Part shown: positions 45,169 to 54,930 of the stretch, piece by piece
How positions within the stretch are numbered: position 1 is the stretch's first letter
How the letters are laid out: every line of letters begins with the position of its first letter
Origin: Ornithinibacillus caprae
GTDB taxonomy: Bacteria > Bacillota > Bacilli > Bacillales > Amphibacillaceae
Reading direction: 5' to 3'
DNA: 64,000 nt
NCBI RefSeq assembly: GCF_009728145.1
Contig: NZ_WOCA01000005.1
Location: 62,001 to 126,000 of the forward strand
Program-made: the position numbers and the translations under genes
The notes under the pieces: model-generated
Seen by the model: only the letters and a program-made list of their open reading frames with translations
Databases searched by the model: none
What the model was told of the DNA's origin: nothing

Positions 45169-45305
45169 CTCGGGTTCCTATTGAAGAAAACCCGAGAATT
45201 TTTTGGATTCTGGATGGAAAAAGCAAAAGTATTTTTTAACGAACTTGGCGTTGGATTAGCAAGTGTTTATTTTGATTAGCAAGTGATATTTATTAATTAG
45301 ACACT
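45169..45305. repeat. Dispersed TGTTTATTTT repeat, copy (c), with terminator
   Basis: CTCGGGTT (45169) and AACCCGAG (45189) form a stem flanked by T- and A-runs, probably the rlmCD terminator. Further on, ATTAGCAAGTG occurs twice about 20 bases apart (45255 and 45275), and the unit ends in ATTAGACAC, which is the last codons of rlmCD. Confidence 0.7.
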
Positions 45306-46678
45306 TTCCTCTCTAACCAACAAACCGCCTCCACATGCATACTCTGAGGAAACATGTCCACTGGATGGACCTCTTTTGTCTCATAACCACCATCTTCTAA
45401 TATTCGTAAGTCTCTAGCCAATGTCGATGGATTACATGAAACATAAACGATTCGTTTGGGATTCATTTCAATCATCGCTTGTAAAAGACTTTTATCACAG
45501 CCCTTTCGAGGAGGATCAACGACAATCACATCTGGATCTAACCCCTCATCCTTCCACTTAGGCATCACTTTTTCCGCTTCACCAACAGCAAATTCTACAT
45601 TCGTAATACCATTTAGTTTTGCATTGATATTCGCATCGTTAATTGCTTCTGGTACAATTTCTACACCGTAAACCTTCTTCGCCTTTTGTGCCAAAAACAA
45701 TGAGATCGTTCCAATCCCACAATAAGCATCGATTACCGTATCACTTTCCCCAGTATTGGCATACTCCAATGCTTTTTCATAAAGCTTTTTCGTTTGGGGT
45801 GGATTAATTTGATAAAATGACTTCGCAGAAATTGCAAAGCGTACATTTCCAATTGAATCGTAAATATATTCTTCTCCCCAAAGAACGTTGGTTTCATTAC
45901 CCATAATTACATTCGTTCTTCTTGAATTAACATTATGGACGATCGATTTTATGTGAGGATATGTTTCTGTTAGCTCACGAATAAGTTCTTCCTTATGTGG
46001 AAGCTCCTTGGTACGAGTAATAAGTACCACCATAGCTTCTTTCGTTTCTCTGCCTGTCCGAACCATAATATGACGTAATACACCACGATGTTTTTGTTCA
46101 TCATATGCTTTAATTCCTAGCCGACTAGCGATCCTTCTTGTGCCTTCTACAATTCGATCATTCGCATCATCCTGCACCACACATGTATCCATATCTTCAA
46201 TAATTTGGTGGCTACGCATTTGATAAAATCCAGTAATTAATTCACCCTCTTTCTCTCCAACAGGAATAGCCACTTTATTACGATAACGCCATGGATCTTC
46301 CATCCCAATAGTAGGGTGAACAGGAACATGGTCCAAATGAGCAATTTTACGCATCACATTTTTCACTTGATTTTGTTTCATTTCTAATTGCATCTTATAA
46401 CTCATATGTTGGATTTGGCAGCCTCCACATTTATAAAACACATCACATGGTGGCTCCACACGATCTGGACTAGGATTTTTTACTTCTAATAATTTTCCAA
46501 AGCCAAACTTCTTATTTACTTTTACAACTTTAACTACCGCCTCTTCGCCGGGGAGTCCATAAGGAACAAATAGCGGATAGCCATCTATTTTACCGACTCC
46601 ACTACCTTCATGCGTAAGATCCTCAAACGTTATCGTAATGGTTTCATTCTTCTTCACAGGTACTTCTTGTTTTGCCAT
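45293..46678 (-). CDS. rlmCD: 23S rRNA (uracil-C5)-methyltransferase RlmCD
   Basis: A 461-residue enzyme starting at ATG 46678 after AAAGGAAG; a longer reading lacks a site. An N-terminal TRAM domain (residues 10-65) is followed by an iron-sulfur cluster motif (Cys78, Cys84, Cys87 in PPCDVFYKCGGCQIQH), then the SAM domain VIDAYCGIGTISLFLA and VVDPPRKGCD, with catalytic cysteine in YVSCNPSTLARD. The B. subtilis orthologue YefA methylates U747 and U1939 and is likewise beside dgkB. The last codons lie within repeat copy (c). Confidence 0.93.
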   Translation of the reverse strand: MAKQEVPVKKNETITITFEDLTHEGSGVGKIDGYPLFVPYGLPGEEAVVKVVKVNKKFGFGKLLEVKNPSPDRVEPPCDVFYKCGGCQIQHMSYKMQLEMKQNQVKNVMRKIAHLDHVPVHPTIGMEDPWRYRNKVAIPVGEKEGELITGFYQMRSHQIIEDMDTCVVQDDANDRIVEGTRRIASRLGIKAYDEQKHRGVLRHIMVRTGRETKEAMVVLITRTKELPHKEELIRELTETYPHIKSIVHNVNSRRTNVIMGNETNVLWGEEYIYDSIGNVRFAISAKSFYQINPPQTKKLYEKALEYANTGESDTVIDAYCGIGTISLFLAQKAKKVYGVEIVPEAINDANINAKLNGITNVEFAVGEAEKVMPKWKDEGLDPDVIVVDPPRKGCDKSLLQAMIEMNPKRIVYVSCNPSTLARDLRILEDGGYETKEVHPVDMFPQSMHVEAVCWLERKVSN

Positions 46679-46769
46679 TATGTATCTTCCTTTACGCTCT
46701 AATATGTGTTCATATCTTATCATAACTCAACAAGGGTATATATATAAAAGAAAAAAAGAAAGACTACTA

Positions 46770-47687
46770 TTATTCGTAATCTTCCTCTTCACTATCCATA
46801 AATGATTCAGGTATGAAAAATTCAATATGTTGCTGTAAATTTTTAAATTCGCCTGGTAACAGACCACCATACTCACCATCAATGTTTAATTGCATTTTAT
46901 CATCTGGTTCCACATTGATCTGTTTTGCTTTTGCATATATAACGTGGTCATCATCTAAATGGGCACCTCTAGATGCTAATGTTACAATGCGGATAAACTC
47001 AGCTAGGTTTGTTTTACGTAAGATAAGTAAATCAAAATAGCCATCATTTAATTTTGCATCTGGAGCTAATTTCTCAAATCCGCCAACAGAATTGGAATTG
47101 GATACCAAAAATAACATAATGTCTTCATCAATGATATTTCCATCATATTCAATCTTTGCTCGAACAGGCTTTAATGAAGGTAGCATCTCAATACCTTTCA
47201 TATAGTAGGCAAGCTGACCAATCATTGTTTTCAATTTACTTGGTACATCATAGGTCAGTTCCGTTAGCTTTCCTCCACCAGCAATGTTCATAAAATATTG
47301 GTCATTTACTTTTCCAATATCAAGTGGTGTCGAATGATCTTCTATAATAACGTCGACTGCTTTTTGGATATCACGTGGAATTTGCAAAGCTCTAGCAAAA
47401 TCATTTGTGGTACCAACTGGGATGATTCCAAGCTTAGGACGATATTCCTGTTCGGCTAATCCATTAATCACTTCATTAATTGTTCCATCGCCACCTGCTG
47501 CAACGACAATATCATACCTTCGTTCCACAGCAATTTTGGCCGCTTCTACCGCATCCCCTTCTCCTGTTGTAGCATGAGCAGATGTTTCATAACCTGCAAT
47601 TTCTAGCCTCTCTAAAACAGTAGGTAATTCACGCTTAAATGCTTCACGACCGGACGTTGGATTATAAATGATTCGGGCCCTTTTCAT
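46770..47687 (-). CDS. dgkB: Diacylglycerol kinase DgkB
   Basis: A 305-residue soluble lipid kinase that recycles diacylglycerol from lipoteichoic acid synthesis to phosphatidic acid. RIIYNPTSGREAF and VVAAGGDGTINEVINGL are the nucleotide-binding motifs, and LGIIPVGTTNDFARAL follows. I start it at ATG 47687, after GGGGAGGGG; an upstream frame adds 13 unsupported residues. Next to rlmCD, as in B. subtilis (yerQ-yefA). Confidence 0.94.
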   Translation of the reverse strand: MKRARIIYNPTSGREAFKRELPTVLERLEIAGYETSAHATTGEGDAVEAAKIAVERRYDIVVAAGGDGTINEVINGLAEQEYRPKLGIIPVGTTNDFARALQIPRDIQKAVDVIIEDHSTPLDIGKVNDQYFMNIAGGGKLTELTYDVPSKLKTMIGQLAYYMKGIEMLPSLKPVRAKIEYDGNIIDEDIMLFLVSNSNSVGGFEKLAPDAKLNDGYFDLLILRKTNLAEFIRIVTLASRGAHLDDDHVIYAKAKQINVEPDDKMQLNIDGEYGGLLPGEFKNLQQHIEFFIPESFMDSEEEDYE

Positions 47688-47822
47688 TATGTCCCCTCCC
47701 CTTGGTAAATTTATGACAAGCAACATCGAGTTATGTTTGGTTAAATTTTCTTTTTACTTTTTTACTCAGTCACTATCATAGCTCTTTTTCTTTGTTTTGG
47801 GAAGTATTTACAACTAATAAGA

Positions 47823-47851
47823 CTAGACTACAAAACATAGTAGTAGTCTAG
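47823..47851 (-). terminator. Putative terminator of gatCAB
   Basis: CTAGACTAC and GTAGTCTAG form a 9-bp stem with an 11-base loop just after the gatB stop. The T-tract (TCTTATT) is weak. Confidence 0.55.
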
Positions 47852-47860
47852 CCTTTATAA

Positions 47861-49291
47861 TTAGCGGTTATCCATTTCTTCTTTTAAAATCTTATTAACC
47901 ATCGGTGGATTGGCTTGACCCTTTGTTGCTTTCATTACTTGACCAACTAAAAAGCCTAATGCACGACCTTTACCATTTTTATAATCAATAATGGATTGTT
48001 CATTATCATCTAATATTTTTCCAATGATCTCTTTTAATTGTCCTTCATCAGAAATTTGCACCAGACCTTTGTCTTTTACAATTTGCTCTGGGTCTCCGCC
48101 TTTTTCTACTAATTCAGCAAAGACTTTCTTCGCAATCTTAGATGATATCGTTCCATCTTCAATTAATTTAATCATTTTCCCTAATGCTTCTGGGGTTAAT
48201 GCTAGATCACTTAATTCCTTATAGTGTTTATTCATATACCCAGAAACTTCACCCATCAACCAGTTAGATGCTTGCTTCATATCTGCACCATTTTTGATGG
48301 ACTCTTCGAAGAAATCACTCATTTCCTTCGAACTAGTTAGTACAGCTGCATCATATGCAGGAAGACCTAAATCATCAATATAGCGCTGTTTACGCGCATC
48401 TGGAAGTTCAGGTATCTCATTACGGATACGCTCTTTCCACGCCTCATCAATGTATAGTGGAACGAGATCTGGCTCAGGGAAATAACGATAATCATCGGAA
48501 CCTTCCTTGACACGCATAAGGATCGTTTCCTTTGTTTTTTCGTCATAGCGACGCGTTTCCTGAAGGATTTCTCCACCAGACAGTAGCACTTTTTCTTGAC
48601 GTTTTTCTTCAAACTCTAATCCTTTTTGAACAAACGTAAATGAGTTTAAGTTCTTCAATTCTGCTTTGGTACCAAATTCCTCTTGTCCAATTGGACGAAG
48701 AGAAATATTTGCATCACATCTTAGAGAACCTTCTTGCATTTTTACATCAGATACTCCTGTATACTGAATGATTGTTTTTAACTTTTCAAGATAGGCATAT
48801 GCTTCCTCTGGTGAACGCATATCTGGTTCAGATACAATTTCGATTAGTGGTGTACCTTGACGATTAAAGTCAACTAGCGAATAACCATCCTCACCATGTG
48901 TTAGTTTACCTGCATCCTCTTCCAAATGTAATCGTGTAATTCCGATACGCTTTTTCTTGCCATTTACTTCAATTTCAATCCAACCATTTTCACCAATCGG
49001 CTGATCAAACTGAGAAATTTGATATGCTTTTGGATTATCTGGGTAGAAATAGTTTTTACGATCAAATTTTGTATCGGTTGCAATTTCACAATTCAATGCC
49101 ATAGCTGCTTTCATTGCAAAGTTTACTGCTTCCTCATTAAGTACTGGTAAAACACCAGGATATCCTAAGTCAATTGGGTTTACATTTGTATTCGGTTCAT
49201 TCCCAAACGCATTCGGACTTGGACTAAAAATTTTCGACTGTGTTTTTAATTCAACATGGACCTCTAAACCTATAATCGTTTCAAAGTTCAT
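47861..49291 (-). CDS. gatB: Asp-tRNA(Asn)/Glu-tRNA(Gln) amidotransferase subunit B
   Basis: A 476-residue subunit that binds and activates the misacylated t[39 protein letters not shown] and the C-terminal YqeY-like domain ending [13 protein letters not shown] are diagnostic. Length equals the B. subtilis protein. It overlaps the gatA stop by one base. Confidence 0.97.
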   Translation of the reverse strand: MNFETIIGLEVHVELKTQSKIFSPSPNAFGNEPNTNVNPIDLGYPGVLPVLNEEAVNFAMKAAMALNCEIATDTKFDRKNYFYPDNPKAYQISQFDQPIGENGWIEIEVNGKKKRIGITRLHLEEDAGKLTHGEDGYSLVDFNRQGTPLIEIVSEPDMRSPEEAYAYLEKLKTIIQYTGVSDVKMQEGSLRCDANISLRPIGQEEFGTKAELKNLNSFTFVQKGLEFEEKRQEKVLLSGGEILQETRRYDEKTKETILMRVKEGSDDYRYFPEPDLVPLYIDEAWKERIRNEIPELPDARKQRYIDDLGLPAYDAAVLTSSKEMSDFFEESIKNGADMKQASNWLMGEVSGYMNKHYKELSDLALTPEALGKMIKLIEDGTISSKIAKKVFAELVEKGGDPEQIVKDKGLVQISDEGQLKEIIGKILDDNEQSIIDYKNGKGRALGFLVGQVMKATKGQANPPMVNKILKEEMDNR

Positions 49292-50757
49292 TATTTCGCA
49301 CCTCCTAATTGAGGTTTTTTCGTATGATGTTCTGTTGCTTGTTCATATGCATGTGCCGCACGGAATACCGTACTTTCATCAAAGTGCTTCCCAATAATTT
49401 GTAACCCAATTGGTAGACCCTCTTCAGAAAAACCACATGGTACAGATATACCTGGTACACCAGCTAAGTTAACTGGAATGGTTAAAATATCATTGGCATA
49501 CATTGTCAATGGGTCATCGATTTTTTCTCCAACTTTAAATGCCGGTGTTGGTGTTGTAGGTCCAATAACCACATCATAATATTCAAAGATGTTATCAAAA
49601 TCATTTTTAATTAATGTACGAACTTTTTGTGCTTTTTTGTAATAGGCATCGTAGTAACCAGAGCTTAATGCGAATGTTCCTAACATAATACGACGCTTAA
49701 CTTCCTCACCAAAACCTTCACTACGAGACTTTTTAAACATATCGATCATATTCGTTGCGTTCTCTGAACGAACACCGTAACGTACACCATCAAACCGAGC
49801 TAGGTTCGCTGATGCTTCAGAAGACGCTAATAAGTAATAGGTTGCTACTGCATACTTAGAATGTGGTAACGAGACTTCTTCCCATGTTGCTCCTAATGAC
49901 TCATATACCTTTAATGCGTTCATGATGGCATCCTTCACCTCAGGATTAACCCCTTCAGCAAGATATTCTTTAGGAACAGCAATTTTAAGGCCGCTTACAT
50001 CCCCTGTTAACGCTTTGGTATATTCAGGTATGTCGACTTTTGCACTGGTTGAATCCATGTGATCATGACCAGCGATTACTTCTAGTACACGCGCATTATC
50101 TTCTACAGAACGCGTTAATGGACCTATTTGATCCAATGAAGAAGCAAAGGCTACTAGCCCGAAGCGAGACACGAGTCCATATGTAGGCTTCAATCCAACG
50201 ACACCACAGAATGCTGCAGGCTGACGAATGGATCCACCGGTATCTGAACCTAGTGAAAATAATACTTCTCCTGCTGCAACTGCTGCTGCAGATCCACCAC
50301 TAGAACCACCAGGGACATAGTCTGTATTCCACGGATTACGAGTTGGTGTAAAGCTTGAATTCTCGTTGGAGGACCCCATGGCAAATTCATCCATGTTTAA
50401 TTTACCGATCGTTACAATTTTTTCTGCATTCAGTTTTTCAATAACGGTTGCATTGTATAGTGGATCGTCAAAATTACGTAAAAATTGACTTCCACATGTT
50501 GTACGAAGCGCTTTCGTTACAATATTGTCTTTAATCCCAGCTGGAATCCCGAATAACTTATTGCTCTTATCCGTTTCTAAATCTAACTCTTTCGCTTTTG
50601 CACGTGCATTTTCTTCATCTAATGTAAGAAACGCATGAACTTGATCGTCTACTTCTTTAATTCGGTTGTATGATGTATCTACTAAATCTTCAACCGTGAT
50701 TTCATTATTATGTAATTTCTCTTCTATTTCTTTAATACTATGATCGAATAATGACAT
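49291..50757 (-). CDS. gatA: Asp/Glu-tRNA amidotransferase subunit A
   Basis: A 488-residue amidase that releases ammonia from glutamine. The Ser-cisSer-Lys triad is visible in [25 protein letters not shown] and [12 protein letters not shown]. The ATG at 50757 has GGAGGAGGG nine bases upstream; a TTG three codons earlier abuts that site. Second gene of gatC-gatA-gatB. Confidence 0.97.
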   Translation of the reverse strand: MSLFDHSIKEIEEKLHNNEITVEDLVDTSYNRIKEVDDQVHAFLTLDEENARAKAKELDLETDKSNKLFGIPAGIKDNIVTKALRTTCGSQFLRNFDDPLYNATVIEKLNAEKIVTIGKLNMDEFAMGSSNENSSFTPTRNPWNTDYVPGGSSGGSAAAVAAGEVLFSLGSDTGGSIRQPAAFCGVVGLKPTYGLVSRFGLVAFASSLDQIGPLTRSVEDNARVLEVIAGHDHMDSTSAKVDIPEYTKALTGDVSGLKIAVPKEYLAEGVNPEVKDAIMNALKVYESLGATWEEVSLPHSKYAVATYYLLASSEASANLARFDGVRYGVRSENATNMIDMFKKSRSEGFGEEVKRRIMLGTFALSSGYYDAYYKKAQKVRTLIKNDFDNIFEYYDVVIGPTTPTPAFKVGEKIDDPLTMYANDILTIPVNLAGVPGISVPCGFSEEGLPIGLQIIGKHFDESTVFRAAHAYEQATEHHTKKPQLGGAK

Positions 50758-50775
50758 GACCTGCAACCCTCCTCC

Positions 50776-51066
50776 TTAATCCAATATTGATGGCACACGA
50801 TACTGACCATCTTGTTGATCTGGGGCATTCTTCATTGCTTCTTCTTTCGTTATCCATTTTTTAGGTTCGTCTTTACGCATTACATTTTTTAAGTCTAATA
50901 CATGTGTTGTAGGCTCTACACCATCTGTATCTAGCTCATTTAATTGTTCTGCGAATGTAATAATAGAGCTTAATTGTTCAGTAAACATTTCTGCTTCCTG
51001 CTCAGAAACTTCTAATCGAGCTAGATTGGCCACATGTTTTACTTGTTCTTTTGATATTTCAGCCAC
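50776..51066 (-). CDS. gatC: Asp/Glu-tRNA amidotransferase subunit C
   Basis: A 96-residue subunit that stabilises GatA. The start is GTG at 51066, six bases after GGAGGTG; this gives the usual GatC length, while a longer ATG frame of 118 codons covers the ribosome site. [20 protein letters not shown] and [20 protein letters not shown] are typical. Confidence 0.95.
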   Translation of the reverse strand: MAEISKEQVKHVANLARLEVSEQEAEMFTEQLSSIITFAEQLNELDTDGVEPTTHVLDLKNVMRKDEPKKWITKEEAMKNAPDQQDGQYRVPSILD

Positions 51067-51215
51067 TTTCAGCACCTCCACGTTTATCTTTGATATATTT
51101 AATGTTTGGATTAATTCTTCTATTTTAACCATAAAAAAACTGCTACAATACTATAGATAATAGCAGAATTCACCATAGATAAGCAAGAAATCAACCAATG
51201 TCACTCCATGAAACG

Positions 51216-51254
51216 AAAAAGTCACTCCCCTTTTTCTAAGAGAAGTGACTTTTT
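51216..51254 (-). terminator. Terminator of the proline symporter operon
   Basis: AAAAAGTCACT pairs with AGTGACTTTTT across 17 bases, just after the symporter stop. Confidence 0.8.
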
Positions 51255-51262
51255 ACATTTAA

Positions 51263-52804
51263 TTATTCATCTAATTTAGCAACTGTTTCATCAAATTCCG
51301 CTTCCATTTCAGGTGTTGGTCTGCCGGCCATACTTACCACAACGGAAACAATTAAGTTAAGTACGAAACCTGGAACGATTTCATATAAATCAAAAATTCC
51401 ACCTTCTAGGAAATTACCCCAAACGACAACTGTAACCGCACCAGCAATAATACCTGCTAAAGCACCATTACGAGTAATTCCTTTCCAGAATAATGATAGA
51501 ATAATAGTCGGTCCAAATGCTGCACCAAATCCAGCCCAAGCATAACCAACGAGCTCAAGTACAGAAGCTTCTGGGTTTGTTGCAATCAATGCTGCGATTA
51601 GAGCGATTATGATTGTAGCAAATCTACCAACCCAAACTAATTCTTTTTCAGAAGCTTGTTTACGGAAAATAGCTTTATAGAAATCCTCCGCAACCGCTGA
51701 AGAAGAAACTAATAATTGAGAGTCAATGGTACTCATAATTGCTGATAGAATTGCAGCTAATAGAATACCTGCAATAACTGGATGGAATAATAGCTGTGAA
51801 AATGCAATAAAGATTACTTCCGGGTTATCTAGTAATTGCACGCCACCTTCATTTACTACTTCTATTCCTACATTACTTAAAATAGAAACATCCTGCGTAC
51901 TAATAAATGCCAATCCGATAAAACCAGTAAACATCGCACCATATAGACCTAAAATCATCCAAGTTGTTCCAATAAACTTCGCCTTTGGAACGTCCTTAGG
52001 TGAACGTAAAGCCATAAAACGTACAATAATATGGGGTTGTCCAAAATACCCAAGACCCCATGCAGCACCAGAAATAATAGCAATCGTTCCTGCAAACGTA
52101 CCTACACCTGCTAGCATATCTAAGTGATCAGGATTAATGGAACCAATTGTTTGTACTGCTGCATCCCATCCACCAATTTCATTTAATGCAACAATAGGTA
52201 CGACAATCAATGCTAATAGCATTAATGTACCTTGGAAGAAGTCTGTCCATACAACTGCAAGGAATCCACCAAGAAATGTATAAGAAACGACTACTAAAGC
52301 ACCGATCCAAAGTGCAGTTTGATAGGAAAATCCAAATGAAGCTTCAAATAATGTTGCTCCAGCAACCATTCCTGAAGAAGTGTAAAAGGTAAAGAATAGT
52401 AAAATAACTAAAGCAGAAATGACACGTAGAACATGTGACTTATCTTTAAAACGATTTTCCAAAAAGTCAGGAATTGTAATCGAATTATTAGATACTTCTG
52501 TGTAAATTCGAAGTCGTTTTGCAACAAAGTGCCAGTTTAAATAAGCACCTACTGCTAAGCCAATTGCCATCCATCCTCCATATGCACCGCCAAAACCTGA
52601 CGCATATACAGCACCCGGCAATCCAAGTAATAACCAACCACTCATGTCAGATGCACCTGCACTCAATGCAGCAACACCAGGTCTAAGTGATCTTCCACCT
52701 AAAACATAATCAGATAAATTGTTTGTTCGGTAATACATGAACAAACCAATAACTAGCATACCTATTAAATATACGATAAATGTAATTAATACTGTAGTAT
52801 CCAT
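51263..52804 (-). CDS. putP: Sodium/proline symporter (PutP/OpuE family)
   Basis: A 513-residue SSS-family transporter with 13 helices. YVLGGRSLRPGVAALSAGASDMSGW is the sodium/proline-binding region, and GASDMSGWLLLGLPG and FLGGFLAVVWTDFFQG are strongly conserved in PutP. In B. subtilis the same chromosomal place next to gatC holds opuE, the osmoprotective proline importer; here it could serve osmoprotection or, with pruA nearby, proline catabolism. Its ribosome site (AGGGGGAG) lies within the end of the preceding 35-codon gene, so the two are translationally coupled. Confidence 0.94.
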   Translation of the reverse strand: MDTTVLITFIVYLIGMLVIGLFMYYRTNNLSDYVLGGRSLRPGVAALSAGASDMSGWLLLGLPGAVYASGFGGAYGGWMAIGLAVGAYLNWHFVAKRLRIYTEVSNNSITIPDFLENRFKDKSHVLRVISALVILLFFTFYTSSGMVAGATLFEASFGFSYQTALWIGALVVVSYTFLGGFLAVVWTDFFQGTLMLLALIVVPIVALNEIGGWDAAVQTIGSINPDHLDMLAGVGTFAGTIAIISGAAWGLGYFGQPHIIVRFMALRSPKDVPKAKFIGTTWMILGLYGAMFTGFIGLAFISTQDVSILSNVGIEVVNEGGVQLLDNPEVIFIAFSQLLFHPVIAGILLAAILSAIMSTIDSQLLVSSSAVAEDFYKAIFRKQASEKELVWVGRFATIIIALIAALIATNPEASVLELVGYAWAGFGAAFGPTIILSLFWKGITRNGALAGIIAGAVTVVVWGNFLEGGIFDLYEIVPGFVLNLIVSVVVSMAGRPTPEMEAEFDETVAKLDE

Positions 52805-52807
52805 TTA

Positions 52808-52915
52808 TTATCTCCCCCTATTCGTAAACAATGACACGACAGATAGTATTATTAATAAAGGCATTGGTACTAACAACCAAAACCAGGTTGCACCAGATAC
52901 TGCAAACTCCTCCAT
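52808..52915 (-). CDS. 35-residue symporter accessory membrane protein
   Basis: A short reverse-strand frame: ATG at 52915, stop TAA at 52808-52810. It starts MEEFAVSGATWFWLLVPMPL, continues as one membrane helix (LIILSVVSLF) and ends TNRGR. GGAAGGGG precedes it by eight bases. It ends three bases before the symporter ATG. A protein family named symporter small accessory protein is known upstream of SSS transporters, and size, position and hydrophobicity agree. Confidence 0.8.
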   Translation of the reverse strand: MEEFAVSGATWFWLLVPMPLLIILSVVSLFTNRGR

Positions 52916-53153
52916 AATTGATACCCCTTCCTGTTTACTCGATTCTGCCCAAATCGGATTTTGAGAAATAAGCGAACTAATCAATATTATCTCTTTACCT
53001 CGAATTTTTATAAAATTATAAATTCACTCTTCCCGTAACTTATCATAACACAACCTTTTAAAAAAACTACCTATTTTTGTCGAATATATGAAAATACTTG
53101 TATAAAAAGTCTAAAAATGGTATGTTTATTAGTTTAGCATTTATTAAAAAACA
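52916..53153. other. Promoter region of the symporter genes
   Basis: About 240 AT-rich bases between the peptide gene terminator and the accessory gene. It must contain the symporter promoter, possibly with osmotic control, but I cannot pick one with confidence. No other feature is seen. Confidence 0.4.
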
Positions 53154-53194
53154 ACAAAAAAAACGCCTGAAATAGGTTCCACGCTACTTCAGGC
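53154..53194 (-). terminator. Terminator of the regulator-peptide operon
   Basis: GCCTGAAGTAG and CTATTTCAGGC pair with one mismatch and are followed on the reverse strand by eight T residues. It lies 60 bases after the peptide gene stop. Confidence 0.85.
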
Positions 53195-53255
53195 AAATCT
53201 ATCATATATAAGTAATAGGGTAAAAAAATTGGATTACTGACAAGCTTTTGGTTGA

Positions 53256-53408
53256 TTAAAAATCGAATGATGTGTTAATAGACATTGCTTTAAGAATACT
53301 AGGTTCAGATTCACCTGTTGCTACATCAGTTGGTTGATTATCTTGGGTAAATAAAAACCCACCTACTAATAGAGTACCTAATGCGATAGCTGCAATCATT
53401 TTTTTCAA
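53256..53408 (-). CDS. Signal-peptide precursor (PapR/NprX-like) of the adjacent regulator
   Basis: A 50-residue frame starting at TTG 53408, seven bases after AAAGGAGGGG. Residues 1-20 are an export signal (MKKMIAAIALGTLLVGGFLF), then an acidic polar linker (TQDNQPTDVATGESEPS) and the C-terminus ILKAMSINTSFDF. PapR, the signal of PlcR in the Bacillus cereus group, has the same size and layout and ends LPFEF; the shared F-acidic-F end is striking. It starts 14 bases after the stop of the HTH-TPR regulator on the same strand, the usual RRNPP arrangement. The mature signal is probably a 5-8 residue piece at the C-terminus (inference). Confidence 0.82.
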   Translation of the reverse strand: MKKMIAAIALGTLLVGGFLFTQDNQPTDVATGESEPSILKAMSINTSFDF

Positions 53409-53422
53409 TCGTCTCCCCTCCT

Positions 53423-54688
53423 TTATATATTAACTACTTCCTCATATGTGAGGTTAGCTAGCTTATAATATTTAACGGAGTCTTTATACCTTCCTACTTT
53501 TTCAAAATGCTTTGCAAGCATGTTTGAATAAACAATTAAATTACCATAATCTTTACGTTTTTGTAGGTAAGGTAAAAATTCCTCCATTACTAATGAAGTA
53601 AATTGTTCATGTTGCTCACTTATTGCATAACTGAAAGTATGAATTATATACTCATACAGCCTATGATTTACATTATCTGTAGATAGTTGTAATAAATGTT
53701 TTGCTCTTTCTAATTCTTTAGTTGCTTGATCAAAGTTTTGTATTTTATAATATTCTTTTATTAGATTAGTTAAACCTAATAACCTTTCATTTATTTCTAA
53801 CTTTTCATCTTCTACTACTTCAATAAAGTGTTTAATTGCTTCTTTCGAGTCTCCAACAGAAGAATATAAGTATCCTAAATTTTGATTTGTCAACTGTATT
53901 ACTTGTTTACTTTTATTTAATTCACCTAAATGTCTAGCTAAATTATAGTGTTTAATTGCTTTATCATACATTTTTATCCTTCGATAGGATATACCAAGTA
54001 CTATGTGGCACTGTGCACAGCGTATGAAATTATATTCCTTTTGAAAAAGATCAATTGCCTTGTTTGCATATTCTATAGATTCTAAGGTGTTTCGAAGTTT
54101 ACTATGAGTAACAGCCATTGTGTATTGAAGATCAGCAACTTGTTCCTCATCTAACTTAATCTGATTAAGTTTATCTTCAGCGTGTTTATACATTCGCATC
54201 GCCTGTGCAAACTCACTATTAAGCGAACTATAATTACCTTTAAACTTATACCAATAAAATAAATGTAAACTATCAAATGACCCAGAAACTTCGTTTAACT
54301 TATTAATCTGTTCCAATGCATTATCATACTCTCCTAAAATAAGAAAGTATCTTATTTTGTGAATTTCAAACATCATTAAACTATCAGAACGGACTAAAGC
54401 TAATAACTCACTTAGTTCATTGTATGTTTCTGTAATCTCTTTCTTGTCATTCACTTCGAAAAGCATATTGAACCAGTTTTCGCATTTCTCTTTGATCGTA
54501 ATATCCTTATCACTATCCAGTTCAATTCCAAGTCGAGTACATAACATACTGATAACTTCAGGACTTGCTTCTGTACGCTGATTTTCAATCTTGGACAAAT
54601 AGGACATAGAAACAATTCCATCGGCAAGTTCTTCTTGTGTCATCCCTTGTTTGACGCGTTGTAATTTGATAAAGGATCCAATTTCCAT
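53423..54688 (-). CDS. RRNPP-family quorum-sensing regulator (NprR/PlcR-like)
   Basis: A 421-residue protein starting at ATG 54688 (MEIGSFIKLQRVKQGMTQEE), preceded by GGGAGGAT; a longer frame is unsupported. Residues 5-60 are an XRE helix-turn-helix (MTQEELADGIVSMSYLSKIE). Residues about 75-415 are a chain of TPR-like helical pairs (GEYDNALEQINKLNE, AQAMRMYKHAEDKLNQI, KAIKHYNLARHLGE, GDSKEAIKHFIEVVED, GRYKDSVKYYKLANL). Length and layout match NprR (about 423), whose TPRs bind a re-imported peptide. It is co-transcribed with its presumed signal gene. Targets are unknown. Confidence 0.88.
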   Translation of the reverse strand: MEIGSFIKLQRVKQGMTQEELADGIVSMSYLSKIENQRTEASPEVISMLCTRLGIELDSDKDITIKEKCENWFNMLFEVNDKKEITETYNELSELLALVRSDSLMMFEIHKIRYFLILGEYDNALEQINKLNEVSGSFDSLHLFYWYKFKGNYSSLNSEFAQAMRMYKHAEDKLNQIKLDEEQVADLQYTMAVTHSKLRNTLESIEYANKAIDLFQKEYNFIRCAQCHIVLGISYRRIKMYDKAIKHYNLARHLGELNKSKQVIQLTNQNLGYLYSSVGDSKEAIKHFIEVVEDEKLEINERLLGLTNLIKEYYKIQNFDQATKELERAKHLLQLSTDNVNHRLYEYIIHTFSYAISEQHEQFTSLVMEEFLPYLQKRKDYGNLIVYSNMLAKHFEKVGRYKDSVKYYKLANLTYEEVVNI

Positions 54689-54803
54689 ATTGCTATCCTC
54701 CCACATATTTGTTTCTATTACTATTTGCTTAGTTATATAATAACATAAATTTTGAATATTCATATTGGGAAAGTTGTGGTACAAAAGTACCCTTTAAGCC
54801 CAA

Positions 54804-54849
54804 AAAACTTTCCTACTTTCCTAATTTGAGGAAAGTAGGAAAGTTTTTG
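54804..54849 (-). terminator. Perfect 20-bp hairpin upstream of the regulator gene
   Basis: AAAAACTTTCCTACTTTCCT and its exact complement enclose a six-base loop. On the reverse strand a T-run follows. It is the second hairpin after pruA (the first is at 54931-54959), so it could be a back-up terminator or lie in the regulator leader as an attenuator. GGTACAAAAGTACC, a smaller palindrome, lies at 54779-54792. Confidence 0.7.
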
Positions 54850-54930
54850 CTCTACCTAGTATCATATTCTATTAAACTATCAAAATATACCAAAAAATTC
54901 AATGATTTTTTCCTAACTTTCATGATAAAG

